This document shows, piece after piece, positions 17,107 through 24,981 of a stretch of DNA of 50,084 nucleotides. The translations under genes and the position numbers were made by a program. Position 1 is the first letter of the stretch. Each line of letters starts with the position of its first letter. Under the pieces are notes generated by a model. The model saw nothing but the letters and a program-made list of their open reading frames with translations, was not told the origin of the DNA and ran no database searches. Source of the stretch: Myxococcales bacterium (lineage in GTDB: Bacteria; Myxococcota_A; Polyangia; Polyangiales; Ga0077539); assembly GCA_030652255.1 (NCBI GenBank), contig JAUSAZ010000234.1, positions 1-50,084 of the forward strand. Direction: 5' to 3'.

Positions 17107-17498
17107 GTGGCTCCCAACGCCCACTGTGATCCGCACCGCCGTCGAGTCGGTCGTCTTCCCGGGGAAGGCGCCGTCGTTCGAGGGTGTGCTCTTGAACTAC
17201 CACCAGAACGGAGACGTGAAGCTCGGGTACCACGCCGACGACGAGGACATCCTCCTGCCCGAGGCCCCCATCGCGAGCGTGTCGCTCCGCGCGCCGCGGC
17301 GCGCGCCGCGCCGCGCGCCGCGCCGCTTCGTGCTCCGGCACAACCGGACCCAGGCGAAGCGCGAGCTCACGCTCGGCCACGGGAGCCTGCTCGTCATGGC
17401 CGAGCACCCCCCAGTGGTACTGGCAGCACGCGGTTCTGCCGGAGAAGAGCGCCGGCCCGCGGATCAATCTCACCTTCCGCCGGCGGAAGAGCAGCTGA
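17107..17498 (+). pseudogene. AlkB-type 2-oxoglutarate/Fe(II) dioxygenase remnant (5' truncated, one-base frameshift, repeat expansion)
   Basis: The translation follows the AlkB core: FEGVLLNYHQNGDVKLGYHADDE gives the HxD iron ligands, PIASVSL follows, then APRR and FVLRHN, and LTLGHGSLLVM. At a run of six C near 17406-17414 the frame must lose one C, after which the expected end appears in the next frame: WYWQHAVLPEKSAGPRINLT, then FRRR, with the third His ligand and the 2-oxoglutarate-binding Arg, stop at 17496-17498. A normal single APRRF has become three or four APRR copies through a GC-only 12-base expansion. The N-terminal third is missing, replaced by the dispersed repeat. Functional AlkB proteins repair alkylated DNA or RNA bases; this copy cannot do so unless the extra C is a sequencing error, and even then it lacks its N-terminus. 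Confidence 0.8.
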
Positions 17499-17619
17499 AC
17501 CTCAGGACGACATCAGCCCGTAGCGTGTACGACCGTCCCATGCGTTCGGGGGTGTGGCTGACGGCCGGGCGGTCTGTCTCGACGCGGCGCTCGGCCAGTC
17601 ACGCCCGCCGAAGACACCA

Positions 17620-20193
17620 TCACTTCGCGAGCAAGGCGCCGAAGAGCACGCCGCCCGGGGACTCCAAGATCAGCGAGGGCAGCGTCGGGAAGCCGGTGGG
17701 GGCGCCGTTGTACACGTATGCACGGCCTTGGGAGGAATCCCAACGCGGCGAGCCCACGACGAGGTCGACGACGCCGTCGCCGTTCAGGTCACCGGCGCCT
17801 GCGAGCGCGCTTCCGAAGGAGCCGCCCCTCGTGTCGTTGATGGTGCTGACGTACCCGTCCGCACTATAGATGTAGTTAGCGCTTCGACCCCGATAGACGG
17901 AGGTCCGGTCGGGGCGGACCGACGACAGGACCGTGGCGACCGCGAGGTCGTCGAAGCCGTCGCCGTCGACGTCCCCGACCGACGCAACCGACGCGACCGC
18001 GCCGTCGTCGGTCATCGGCTGGACGATCACCGTCGTGCCCCTTCCCCCGCCCAGGATGATGTCGACCTGACGGACGCCGCCCACGAACGCCATGTCGGCC
18101 AGTCCGTCGCCGTTGAAGTCGCCGGCTCGGGTCAGCACCGGGATGGTGGAGTAGGACACGTCAATCTCGTCCTCGCAGATGCTCACGGTGAAGCCCGTCG
18201 CTGAACCGTTGAAGCGGCAGATCGAGCGCCGCGAGTCGTCCAGCGCGCTCACGGCAGCGTCCGCGAACCCATCGTTGTTGGCGTCGCCGATGCCCGCGAC
18301 CCTGGTCGCGAACTCGGCCCCTCGACCGAGGCGCACGGGCGGACGGAGCACGAAGCCCGGTGTGGCGGCGATGCCCGCCGGGCCGCCGAAGTACGCGTAC
18401 GCGCGGCCGCCCTGGGCGCCGCCGTCGGCACCGACGAGGACGTCGCCGTACCCGTCGCCGTTGATGTCTCCGGCGCCGTCTACCGAGCGCGAGAAGGTCC
18501 GGCCCACCTCGGGCGGCAGGATCATGGCGTTCGGCGCCGCCGGGAGGCCCGCCGGGCCTCCGTAGAACAGCAGCACGCTCCCCGTCCGGGCCGTCACCAG
18601 GTCGGCGAAGCCGTCGCCGTTCACGTCCGCGGCGGCGGCGAGAGCGTCCGCCACCGAGAGCGACGTCGTGTCCGTGGGCACCCGCAGCCGCTGCGACGGC
18701 GTGGCGGAGATGCCTCCGACGCGGCCAAGATACTCGTACGCGTTCCCCCTCGTATCGGGGGCTACGGGCCCCGCGTTGATCACTACGTCGCCGAGGCCGT
18801 CACCGTTGAAGTCCGGGAGCGTCCCCCAGGTCGTGTCGACGGGGGCCGCTCGAGGCGTCACGACGAACTCCCACGTGGGGCTCGCTCGCTCGCCGAGCTC
18901 CGTGGCGGTACGGGTGTAGAGCCGCCAGAAGTGCGCGCCGGCTGCCAGCGGCACGCCAGGAACCCCCGACGAGCCCGTCGCATCGAAGGAGTGCTCGATG
19001 GCGGTACAGGCGCGATCGCGACAGACCTCCACCCGCGCCCCCGAGGCCAAGCCCGTCGGCCGCCAGCGAAGGGTCGGCCGCGGAGTGTTCACGCGCGCGG
19101 CGGAGAGCGGCGATATCGGGCGCGGCGGAGCGAGCGCGCAATCACTGCCGTTCGCGACGTACCCCGGGTTGCAAGTGAACCCGCAGGCGTTGGCCGCGCA
19201 GGTCGCCGTCGCGTTCGCGGGGCTCGGACAGGGGGTACACCGCCCACCGCACGTGGCGACGAGTGAGTCCGAGACACACGCGGCCCCGCAGGCGTGGTAG
19301 CCGGTCGAGCACGTGAACCCGCACGCTTCCGCGACACAGGTCGCGGCCGCCGCGAAGGCCGGGAGGGGGCACGGCTCGCAGCGAGTCCCGCAGGAGGCCG
19401 GGGAGGTGTTCGAGGCGCAGCGGGTCCCGCAGGCGTGGAACCCGCTGTTGCAGGTGATGCCGCATGTCGCGCCGTCGCACCTCGCGCGACCGCCGGAGGG
19501 TACGGCGCACGCGACGCTACACGCCCCGCAGTTGGTGGCGGAGTCGAGGGCGATCTCGCACCCGTCCGTGCTCGTCCCGTTGCAGTCCGCGAAACCCGTC
19601 GCGCAGGTCGCCACGCAGCGCCCCGCCACACACGTGACGGTGGCGACGTTCGCGCCAGCGACGCACGGGCCGCACGCGTCCAGGGGCACTCCTGCATCGG
19701 TGGAGCTGGCGTCCCTACCAACGTCGAGCGTCGGCTGGTCGGGCCCAGGCACATCGACTGCGTCGCCGGCCTGCACGTCCACGACTCCGATGTCGGCAGG
19801 TGAGTCGATCTCGAGCCGGTCGACCGTCGATGCGTCCACGGGCGCGTCGACCTCCATCGCATCCACTACGTCCGCCGATGCGTCCATTGGCGGAGTGTCC
19901 ATCGCTGGAGCGTCCTGCGGGACCTGGGCATCCGAACACCCGCAGGGTTCCAGTCTGGTCCCTGCGGCGTTGCACACCTGCACGCCTTGAGCGCCGCCGC
20001 CGCATGCACACGCGAGCTGGGCACCCGGGATGCAAACCATCGGCGGAGGGGAGTCCATCACGGTGGCCTCGACGGGCAACGGTCCGGCGTCGGACGCAGC
20101 GACGTCGGTTGATCCCGAGCAGCCGACGACGGTGAGCGCGACAAGCGAGATCACAATAAGCGCTGGAGACGCGATGGCCGTCTGCATCGTCAT
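17620..20193 (-). CDS. FG-GAP repeat lipoprotein with Cys-rich N-terminal region
   Basis: This 857-aa protein has an N-terminal lipoprotein-like signal (MTMQTAIASPALIVISLVAL, then TVVGCSGS, lipobox Cys at about residue 26). A Pro/Asp/Ala-rich linker follows, then Cys-rich modules of the type CGxxCxxPxxATATCxANACGFTCNPGY. A fibronectin-like segment (RPTLRWRPTG ... AGAHFWRLYTRTATE) comes next. The C-terminal half holds seven FG-GAP/VCBS-type repeats, each with a calcium-loop core such as DFNGDGLGDVVI, DVNGDGFADLV, DINGDGYGDVLVG and DLNGDGVVDLVVG, predicting a seven-bladed propeller. It is likely anchored in the outer membrane and involved in adhesion or ligand binding. The frame stays open upstream to 20583, but that part overlaps the dispersed repeat and has no signal, so I start at 20193. 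Confidence 0.85.
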   Translation of the reverse strand: MTMQTAIASPALIVISLVALTVVGCSGSTDVAASDAGPLPVEATVMDSPPPMVCIPGAQLACACGGGAQGVQVCNAAGTRLEPCGCSDAQVPQDAPAMDTPPMDASADVVDAMEVDAPVDASTVDRLEIDSPADIGVVDVQAGDAVDVPGPDQPTLDVGRDASSTDAGVPLDACGPCVAGANVATVTCVAGRCVATCATGFADCNGTSTDGCEIALDSATNCGACSVACAVPSGGRARCDGATCGITCNSGFHACGTRCASNTSPASCGTRCEPCPLPAFAAAATCVAEACGFTCSTGYHACGAACVSDSLVATCGGRCTPCPSPANATATCAANACGFTCNPGYVANGSDCALAPPRPISPLSAARVNTPRPTLRWRPTGLASGARVEVCRDRACTAIEHSFDATGSSGVPGVPLAAGAHFWRLYTRTATELGERASPTWEFVVTPRAAPVDTTWGTLPDFNGDGLGDVVINAGPVAPDTRGNAYEYLGRVGGISATPSQRLRVPTDTTSLSVADALAAAADVNGDGFADLVTARTGSVLLFYGGPAGLPAAPNAMILPPEVGRTFSRSVDGAGDINGDGYGDVLVGADGGAQGGRAYAYFGGPAGIAATPGFVLRPPVRLGRGAEFATRVAGIGDANNDGFADAAVSALDDSRRSICRFNGSATGFTVSICEDEIDVSYSTIPVLTRAGDFNGDGLADMAFVGGVRQVDIILGGGRGTTVIVQPMTDDGAVASVASVGDVDGDGFDDLAVATVLSSVRPDRTSVYRGRSANYIYSADGYVSTINDTRGGSFGSALAGAGDLNGDGVVDLVVGSPRWDSSQGRAYVYNGAPTGFPTLPSLILESPGGVLFGALLAK

Positions 20194-20541
20194 GGCCGTA
20201 GAGGGTCTCACAATCGCGACGAGCACGCGTTGGAGAGCGGCGTTCCTCACGCGCGTCCCGAAGCACTTCAGCCTGCTCCGCAACCGGAAGGCCGCGGTCG
20301 CCGCGCTCGATCGGATGCTCGCAGCATTCGGCTGAACCGGGCCGTGCGACGCCCGTCGCGAGACTTCCTGCATCAACGACCACACAGTCGCATTCGCAGC
20401 CACGAGAGCAGCGGGGGGACGCGCTCGTCGTGGCCGTAACACCGCTCCAGGAACGCGTGCAGCGCGGCGACGCGTTCGGCCGGGAACTCGGTGTAGTCGA
20501 AGCCCGGGATGTTCTGGTGCCAGTGAAGGTGGCCAAGGCAG
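20194..20541. other. Gap with orphan 3' gene fragment
   Basis: This stretch of about 350 bp lies upstream of the FG-GAP gene. Its right half carries the orphan minus-strand fragment listed separately. The left half (20194-20372) should contain the FG-GAP promoter; no motif was identified. Confidence 0.4.
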
Positions 20542-20566
20542 CGTCCGGGACGCTCCTGCCAACGCT
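20373..20566 (-). pseudogene. Orphan C-terminal gene fragment
   Basis: On the minus strand this frame reads SRERWQERPGRCLGHLHWHQ, NIPGFDYTEFPAERVAALHA, then FLERCYGHDERVPPLLSWLR and a stop at 20373-20375. The residue mix is that of a real folded protein rather than a GC-frame shadow. It has no start: going upstream it runs into the dispersed repeat and a stop codon. It is probably the surviving 3' end of a gene cut by the repeat. I do not recognise the family. Confidence 0.45.
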
Positions 20567-20656
20567 CGCGGGAGCGGGTTCAACGGGTCATGGGTTCTCT
20601 GTAGACCCTAGCGAATCCGCGCCGACGACGGTGCCCCGTTGGTCCTCCTGTTGGCG
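20542..20656. repeat. Dispersed repeat, copy 2
   Basis: This is a full-length match to copy 1 (16934-17046), with scattered substitutions, and is nearly identical to copy 3 (21787-21866) in the right 75 bp. It lies between the orphan fragment and the LamG lipoprotein gene. Confidence 0.8.
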
Positions 20657-20684
20657 GCAATCGTGGGATCGTCCCGATGCCGCG

Positions 20685-20753
20685 CTACGGCTCGCCGAAC
20701 AGAGCCCGCAGGTCGTCGACGATGCGTAGCGCTCGCTCGCCCCCCGCCGCCAT
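20685..20753 (-). CDS. Possible 22-codon mini-ORF with strong Shine-Dalgarno
   Basis: ATG at 20751-20753 is preceded by AGGAGGGAGA and reads MAAGGERALRIVDDLRALFG, then EP and a TAG at 20685-20687. The ribosome site is one of the best in the window, and the peptide looks like a natural helix. It may be a genuine small protein or the start of a gene truncated next to the dispersed repeat. It is divergent from the LamG gene, 35 bp away. Confidence 0.3.
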   Translation of the reverse strand: MAAGGERALRIVDDLRALFGEP

Positions 20754-20787
20754 TCTCCCTCCTGGCGCGATCGACTATCTTCCGGAC

Positions 20788-21693
20788 GTGGGCGTCGTTC
20801 GTCGCGTGCTTCCGCTGTTGCTGGTCTCCCTGGGGTGCGTCCGAGACGACTGGACCTTCTCCACGACGGTCGACGCCGGGGACGAAGCGGGCGTGGCCGA
20901 CGCCACCGGGCTCGGCGACGTCGGCGTCGATGGATCTCCCGTCGATGTGCCCGTCCCCGCGGACACCCACTGCTCGCGGGGCGCGTGCGGCGATGCCTGC
21001 GCCGCCGGGCAGGTGCGCTGCGGCGGCGTCTGCGTCGCGGGCCCCGCGAACCTGTACCGCGGCGACGGCACCGCCGTCGACGTCGCCGGGCGCTACGACG
21101 GCACCTCGCACAACGGCGTGGGCTACGCGCGCGGTCGCCTCGGCGACGCGTTCGTCATCGACGGCGCCCACCAGTACGTGTCGATCCCTCCGGAGGTCGG
21201 CAACTTCGGGGACGGCGATTTCACCATCGCGCTCTGGTTCAGCTCGACCCGCGGCGGCGTCATGCTGTCGAAGCGCGAATCGTGCTGGGGCGGCCTGCTC
21301 ACGGCGACCGGCGAGGACATCAACCTCACCGACGTGGGAAGGGTCGTCGTCGAGGTGCGCACGAACGTGGGCCTGACCACGCTCTTGTCGCCGCCGGGCC
21401 TCAATGACGGGCTCTGGCACCACGCAGCGCTCGTTCGCCGCGCGGACATCATCTCCCTCGACATCGACGGCGCCGACGGCGCGTCGATGCGGATCATCGG
21501 CAGCCTCGATGATCCGACCCGCACGCCGACCTACCTCGGCGTCGGCCGATGTGTCGCGGGCGCCCCCGGCGCGAACGCGAACTCCGACTCCAGGACCTGG
21601 TTCGTCGGTCGGATCGACGAGGTCGCCTTCTACCCGCGCGCCCTGTCCCGCGACGAGCTGACCGCGTCGGCGCGGGGGCTCTGCGGCCCGTAG
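20788..21693 (+). CDS. LamG/concanavalin-like lectin-domain lipoprotein
   Basis: This 301-aa protein starts at GTG 20788 with a short hydrophobic signal (VLPLLLVSLGC), suggesting lipidation at Cys 17 or so, although the lipobox is not perfect. An Asp/Ala-rich linker and a short Cys segment (CSRGACGDACAAGQVRCGGVC) precede a LamG-type jelly roll of about 210 residues. Landmarks of that domain are FVIDGAHQYVSIPP, FTIALWFSS, GLWHHAALVRRAD, then TYLGVGR and FVGRIDEVAFYPRALSRDE. Such domains bind glycans or act as surface modules in many myxobacterial proteins. It follows the dispersed repeat. No enzymatic domain is present. Confidence 0.8.
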   Translation: MGVVRRVLPLLLVSLGCVRDDWTFSTTVDAGDEAGVADATGLGDVGVDGSPVDVPVPADTHCSRGACGDACAAGQVRCGGVCVAGPANLYRGDGTAVDVAGRYDGTSHNGVGYARGRLGDAFVIDGAHQYVSIPPEVGNFGDGDFTIALWFSSTRGGVMLSKRESCWGGLLTATGEDINLTDVGRVVVEVRTNVGLTTLLSPPGLNDGLWHHAALVRRADIISLDIDGADGASMRIIGSLDDPTRTPTYLGVGRCVAGAPGANANSDSRTWFVGRIDEVAFYPRALSRDELTASARGLCGP

Positions 21694-21786
21694 CCGCTCC
21701 GGGACGCGCTCCGCAGGTGTGGGCTCATCCGGACCCGACGGTTCAACCTGGGAGAAACCCGACCTTTCACCTGCGGGGTCCCACAC

Positions 21787-21866
21787 GGGTTCAACGGGTC
21801 ATGGGTTCTCTGTACACCTGAGCGAATCCGCGCCGACGACGGTGCCCCGTTGGTCCTCCTATTGGC
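21787..21866. repeat. Dispersed repeat, copy 3 (shorter)
   Basis: This segment contains GGGTTCAACGGGTCATGGGT, GCGAATCCGCGCCGACGACG and GTGCCCCGTTGGTCCTCCTA, matching the right-hand part of copies 1 and 2. The left block of the longer copies is replaced here by unrelated DNA. It lies between the LamG gene and the 3' end of the YCII-type gene. Confidence 0.8.
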
Positions 21867-21961
21867 CGTCCTCCAGGCTGCCAGCGTGAGCGGCGCGGTG
21901 CGGCTGACGGGCGGCTTCCACGACTGGCCCGACACCTCCTCCGTCTTCCCGGAGATCCGCG

Positions 21962-22414
21962 TCACCTCGGGGGTGGCGGTGCCCACGGACCGCGCTTCGA
22001 CCAGACGGTGCTCCACGTCGGGGCGGCCTCGCGGATGGCCTGGAGCACCTCCGCGGGGACGTCCTCCTCGTTGGTCATCGGGAGGATCGAGAGCAGGTCG
22101 TCGTTGCCCGCCCCGGTGGGGCAGCGCAGGGCCCACGAGACGGCCTCGTCGAGCGAGGCCACGTCGACCAGGTAGAACCCGCCGACGAGCTCCTTGGACT
22201 CGGCGTAGGGCCCGTCGAGCAGCACGCGCCTGCCGTTGGCGACGCCGACCCGCGCGCCCTTCCCGGCGGGGTTGAGCCCCTCCGAGGCGACGAGCACCCC
22301 GGCGCGGTGAAGCTCCTCGGTGAAGCGCATGTACCGGGCGAGCAGGTCCGGGTCGGCGGACGGATCCGTCTTCGGGGCGTCGGGGTCGGGGGCGGCGGTG
22401 ATGATGAATCGCAT
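21962..22414 (-). CDS. YCII-related (DGPF-type) protein
   Basis: This 150-aa protein begins MRFIITAAPDPDA and contains the family hallmark DGPYAESKELVGGFYLVDVA (about residues 67-86), followed by SLDEAVSWALRCP, as in DGPF/YCII proteins of ferredoxin-like fold. These are usually about 110-130 aa and often neighbour ECF sigma factors; no sigma factor is next to it here. The last 20 residues (SKRGPWAPPPPR) do not resemble the normal family ending, and the gene ends 96 bp from a dispersed repeat, so its 3' end may have been altered. ATG at 22412-22414 has GGAG about eleven bases upstream. Molecular function of the family is not well established. Confidence 0.8.
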   Translation of the reverse strand: MRFIITAAPDPDAPKTDPSADPDLLARYMRFTEELHRAGVLVASEGLNPAGKGARVGVANGRRVLLDGPYAESKELVGGFYLVDVASLDEAVSWALRCPTGAGNDDLLSILPMTNEEDVPAEVLQAIREAAPTWSTVWSKRGPWAPPPPR

Positions 22415-22572
22415 GGGGAGTCTCCTCGGGTGGATGGCGGGCCGTCGCCACGACGCGGCGACGCTCCACTGCCACGACGAGCGAGCGTCGGCGGGATCGA
22501 CACCCGGATGAAATTTCGTGCGCGGGTCGTCCCAGACCTGGCGATCATCGGTGAGAGAATCGCAGCCAGCGC

Positions 22573-23964
22573 ATGAGAACCCGGGGCCACGTCATCGTCG
22601 TCGCGCTCTCGCTGGGGTGCAGCCCCAGGGTGACTCCCGGGCCGGAGACGTGGCGCGCGTCGCTGGCGGGTCACGTCGTGCGCGACGGGTCGTCGGCGGG
22701 GTCGCTGCGGTACAGGGTCCAGCGCGGCTGTCTGCTCGGGTACGAGTGGTCGTCGCGCGTGCAGATGGACGTGCTGTCACTGCCCAGGGCAGCGCCCCCG
22801 ATAGTGATGGAGAGCACCGGGCGCGCCGAGGCCGACGAAGACCCGGGGGCGCGCGGGCGACTGGTGATGCCGATCCGGTGGCATCAGCTCACCGTGGGCT
22901 CACCGGACACGCGCAACCCTGGCGGCTCCGACGAGGACTTCGCCGCGCCTGTCTGGCTGCGCACCGACGGCAGGACGTGGACCGAAGAGGACGGACCCAC
23001 CGCCATGTGGAGCGCGTACGGGACGACCCAGGGGCTGGTGCGGTTCTTCCCGACGCTGCCGGGTGGCGCGGGGGTTGGCGCGCGGGGGTCGTGGCGCTTC
23101 CGGGTCCACGCCGAGGGGTCGGGCCTGGCGGTCGAGGCGCGGCGCGGGCGCACGGTGCTCCCGGAAGGGACCTCACCGCCGACTCCGCAGGGCGAGGACC
23201 AGACCTACCAGATCACGCTCACCCGCTGGATCACCGTCGATGGCCACCCCGTCGCGGTGCTCGAGTCCGTCGGGTCGGGTGACCGACGCGCGGTGCAGCA
23301 GCTCGGCGCGGCCGCCGCGAGGCGCATCACCACCACGCAGCGGTGGCGCTCGCGCGGCGCGCACCTCGTGCTGGCCCGCACGGGACGGATGCTCCTCTCG
23401 CGCTTCGAGGACGTGCACGACATCAGGATGCGGGGCGCCGGCGCGAACATGCAACAACGCCAGACGGTGCAGGGCGAGCTACGGCTGGTTTCTGCGTGCG
23501 ACGGCCCGACGCTGGCGTCACCGGTGAGGCCACGCACGGCGGCGGAGCGCTCCCTCGACGAGGCGGCCTGGCTGCGCAACGCGCTGGTGCAGGGCGACCG
23601 GGCGGCGGTGCTCCGCTCGCTGTCCCCCGCGCTGCGCGCGCGCCACGGCGACGCGGTCGTCGACCTGCTCCTGCGGCACGTCCGCTGGCACGGTCCGCGG
23701 TCCATCGGCAACCCCGAGCTGGCCTCCGACGCTCCCGTGCGCATCGGGGACGGGGCGTGGCGGGTGCGGGTCGCCGGGGGCGCCGCGAACGTCGGGGGCG
23801 AACCCGACGCCACCACCGTCGAGACGGTGATGGAGGTCGAGCCCTCGGGCGACGAGATGGTGGTGCGCTCCATCCGGACGTCCTCGATGCCGGGGCGCGA
23901 CGACCGCGACGTGCTCGACGTGTCCACCGAGCGGCTCTTCTCCGACGCGCAGCGAGACGAGTAG
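22573..23964 (+). CDS. Unrecognised lipoprotein, 463 aa
   Basis: The N-terminus MRTRGHVIVVALSLGCSPR is a lipoprotein signal with Cys at residue 16. The mature part is beta-rich with no Cys-rich modules: an N-terminal region with RYRVQRGCLLGYEWSSRVQMD, a central YQITLTRWITVDGHPVAVLE segment, and a C-terminal helical/beta portion from about 330 (AAWLRNALVQGDRAAVLRSL ... RHGDAVVDLLLRHV). The latter looks like a small repeat or dimerisation unit. I do not recognise a family. It probably sits in the outer or inner membrane leaflet facing the periplasm. The start is weakly supported because no clear ribosome site is seen. Confidence 0.75.
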   Translation: MRTRGHVIVVALSLGCSPRVTPGPETWRASLAGHVVRDGSSAGSLRYRVQRGCLLGYEWSSRVQMDVLSLPRAAPPIVMESTGRAEADEDPGARGRLVMPIRWHQLTVGSPDTRNPGGSDEDFAAPVWLRTDGRTWTEEDGPTAMWSAYGTTQGLVRFFPTLPGGAGVGARGSWRFRVHAEGSGLAVEARRGRTVLPEGTSPPTPQGEDQTYQITLTRWITVDGHPVAVLESVGSGDRRAVQQLGAAAARRITTTQRWRSRGAHLVLARTGRMLLSRFEDVHDIRMRGAGANMQQRQTVQGELRLVSACDGPTLASPVRPRTAAERSLDEAAWLRNALVQGDRAAVLRSLSPALRARHGDAVVDLLLRHVRWHGPRSIGNPELASDAPVRIGDGAWRVRVAGGAANVGGEPDATTVETVMEVEPSGDEMVVRSIRTSSMPGRDDRDVLDVSTERLFSDAQRDE

Positions 23965-24149
23965 GTGGCCCCGGCGCGGCCCGGGCGTGATGTGCCCACC
24001 GACCCGATCGTCCGGGACATACCGGGGTGGGGTGTCGAGCGATGAGCGGAGCGCCGTCGGCGGGGACCAGGGCCCGTCGCCGCCCGTCGGGGTCGGGCAG
24101 GACCTCCGGGGGGTCGGCGGCTGCTCTCCTTCGCGCACAGGCTCCCAGG

Positions 24150-24466
24150 GGGCGCTCGACTTCGCGGCGCTGTCGCTCGCGGACGGGAGCGTGGCGCGCA
24201 CCGTGGGCTTCGACGACGAGTGGCGCGCCGACAAGGCGGCCCCGGTGGTGATCGGCCCCGCGACGCTGATGCTCCCGGTGAAGTCGTACAAGCACGGGGG
24301 AGCGACACGCACCGTGGTCGTCGACACCGAGCGGGGTCGCGTGGTCGCCGAGCTCGGGCACGAGGGCGAGCTGTCGGGCGAGGCGTTTCCGCAGACGGCG
24401 CACGCCGAGACGCGCCGGGTGGCCGCGACGCTGGAGGGCGCCACCGTCCTCTGGCAGCTGCCGTAG
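24150..24466 (+). pseudogene. Possible 3' remnant of a beta-propeller-like gene
   Basis: The last 105 residues of a frame open from 23987 look protein-like: LDFAALSLADGSVARTVGFD, VVIGPATLMLPVKSYKHGG, RTVVVDTERGRVVAELG, ending ATVLWQLP. The pattern resembles blades of PQQ- or WD-type propellers. The upstream half of the frame is arbitrary, so this is probably a gene tail that lost its 5' part. Confidence 0.3.
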
Positions 24467-24981
24467 CGGGGAGCGCCGTGACCATCGGGGCCAGGCAGGC
24501 GCCGCTACGGTGGGCTGCGACTACCTGCACGCGAACGCAACGGTGCGGGCGCGCAAGACGCCGACCCGAAGAGTCAGAAGGTCAGCACAGCCCGTCGCGA
24601 GCACCCCGAGACGAGGGAGGCCGCGCGAGACATACGCGGGGTATTTCGAGCGCGGCCGACCGCTGGATCGGGGGGGCGCAGCAGGGTTGTGCCGACCTTC
24701 TCAGGGGAGAGGGCGCTCGGGCGGTGGGACGGGAGCTTCTTCCGCGGGCGATGCAGGCGCGGCGGTAGTCGGCGCCGGCGTGGCGTCGTACTGCGCGGTC
24801 TGGAGGTCGAGCTTCTTTGGCTTCTGGGTGTCCGGCGCACCCCATCGAGGAGAGTGGCGACCGTCGCGGTTGCCGCGTGCAGAGAGTGAAGGTTTCCTGC
24901 CCATGGGGCCACCCTACCCCCTCGGCGTCCCGAACGCAGCCCTTCCCGTGACTCCCGCATCGGAGCGAGGGCGGAGGTCGC
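24467..24981. other. Long intergenic stretch
   Basis: Some 515 bp contain no convincing gene other than the low-confidence small minus-strand ORF at 24701-24904. No RNA gene or clear repeat was seen. Together with the fragment before it, this continues the decayed zone that begins near 16.8 kb. Confidence 0.4.
24701..24904 (-). CDS. Possible small basic/Pro-rich protein, 67 aa
   Basis: The frame encodes MGRKPSLSARGNRDGRHSPR, later QKPKKLDLQTAQYDATPAPT, and a Pro/Glu-rich tail. Its use of Lys, Asn, Tyr and Gln is unlike GC-frame shadows, which favours a real gene, but no good Shine-Dalgarno or family is evident. Confidence 0.35.
   Translation of the reverse strand: MGRKPSLSARGNRDGRHSPRWGAPDTQKPKKLDLQTAQYDATPAPTTAAPASPAEEAPVPPPERPLP

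Noticed and set aside
17620..20583. FG-GAP protein extended to 987 aa with start at 20583
   Set aside because: The extra 130 residues overlap the orphan fragment and dispersed repeat and would bury the lipoprotein signal.
24027..24251. Small plus-strand ORFs in the gap after the 463-aa lipoprotein
   Set aside because: Arg/Ser/Ala-only composition and no ribosome sites; typical chance frames.
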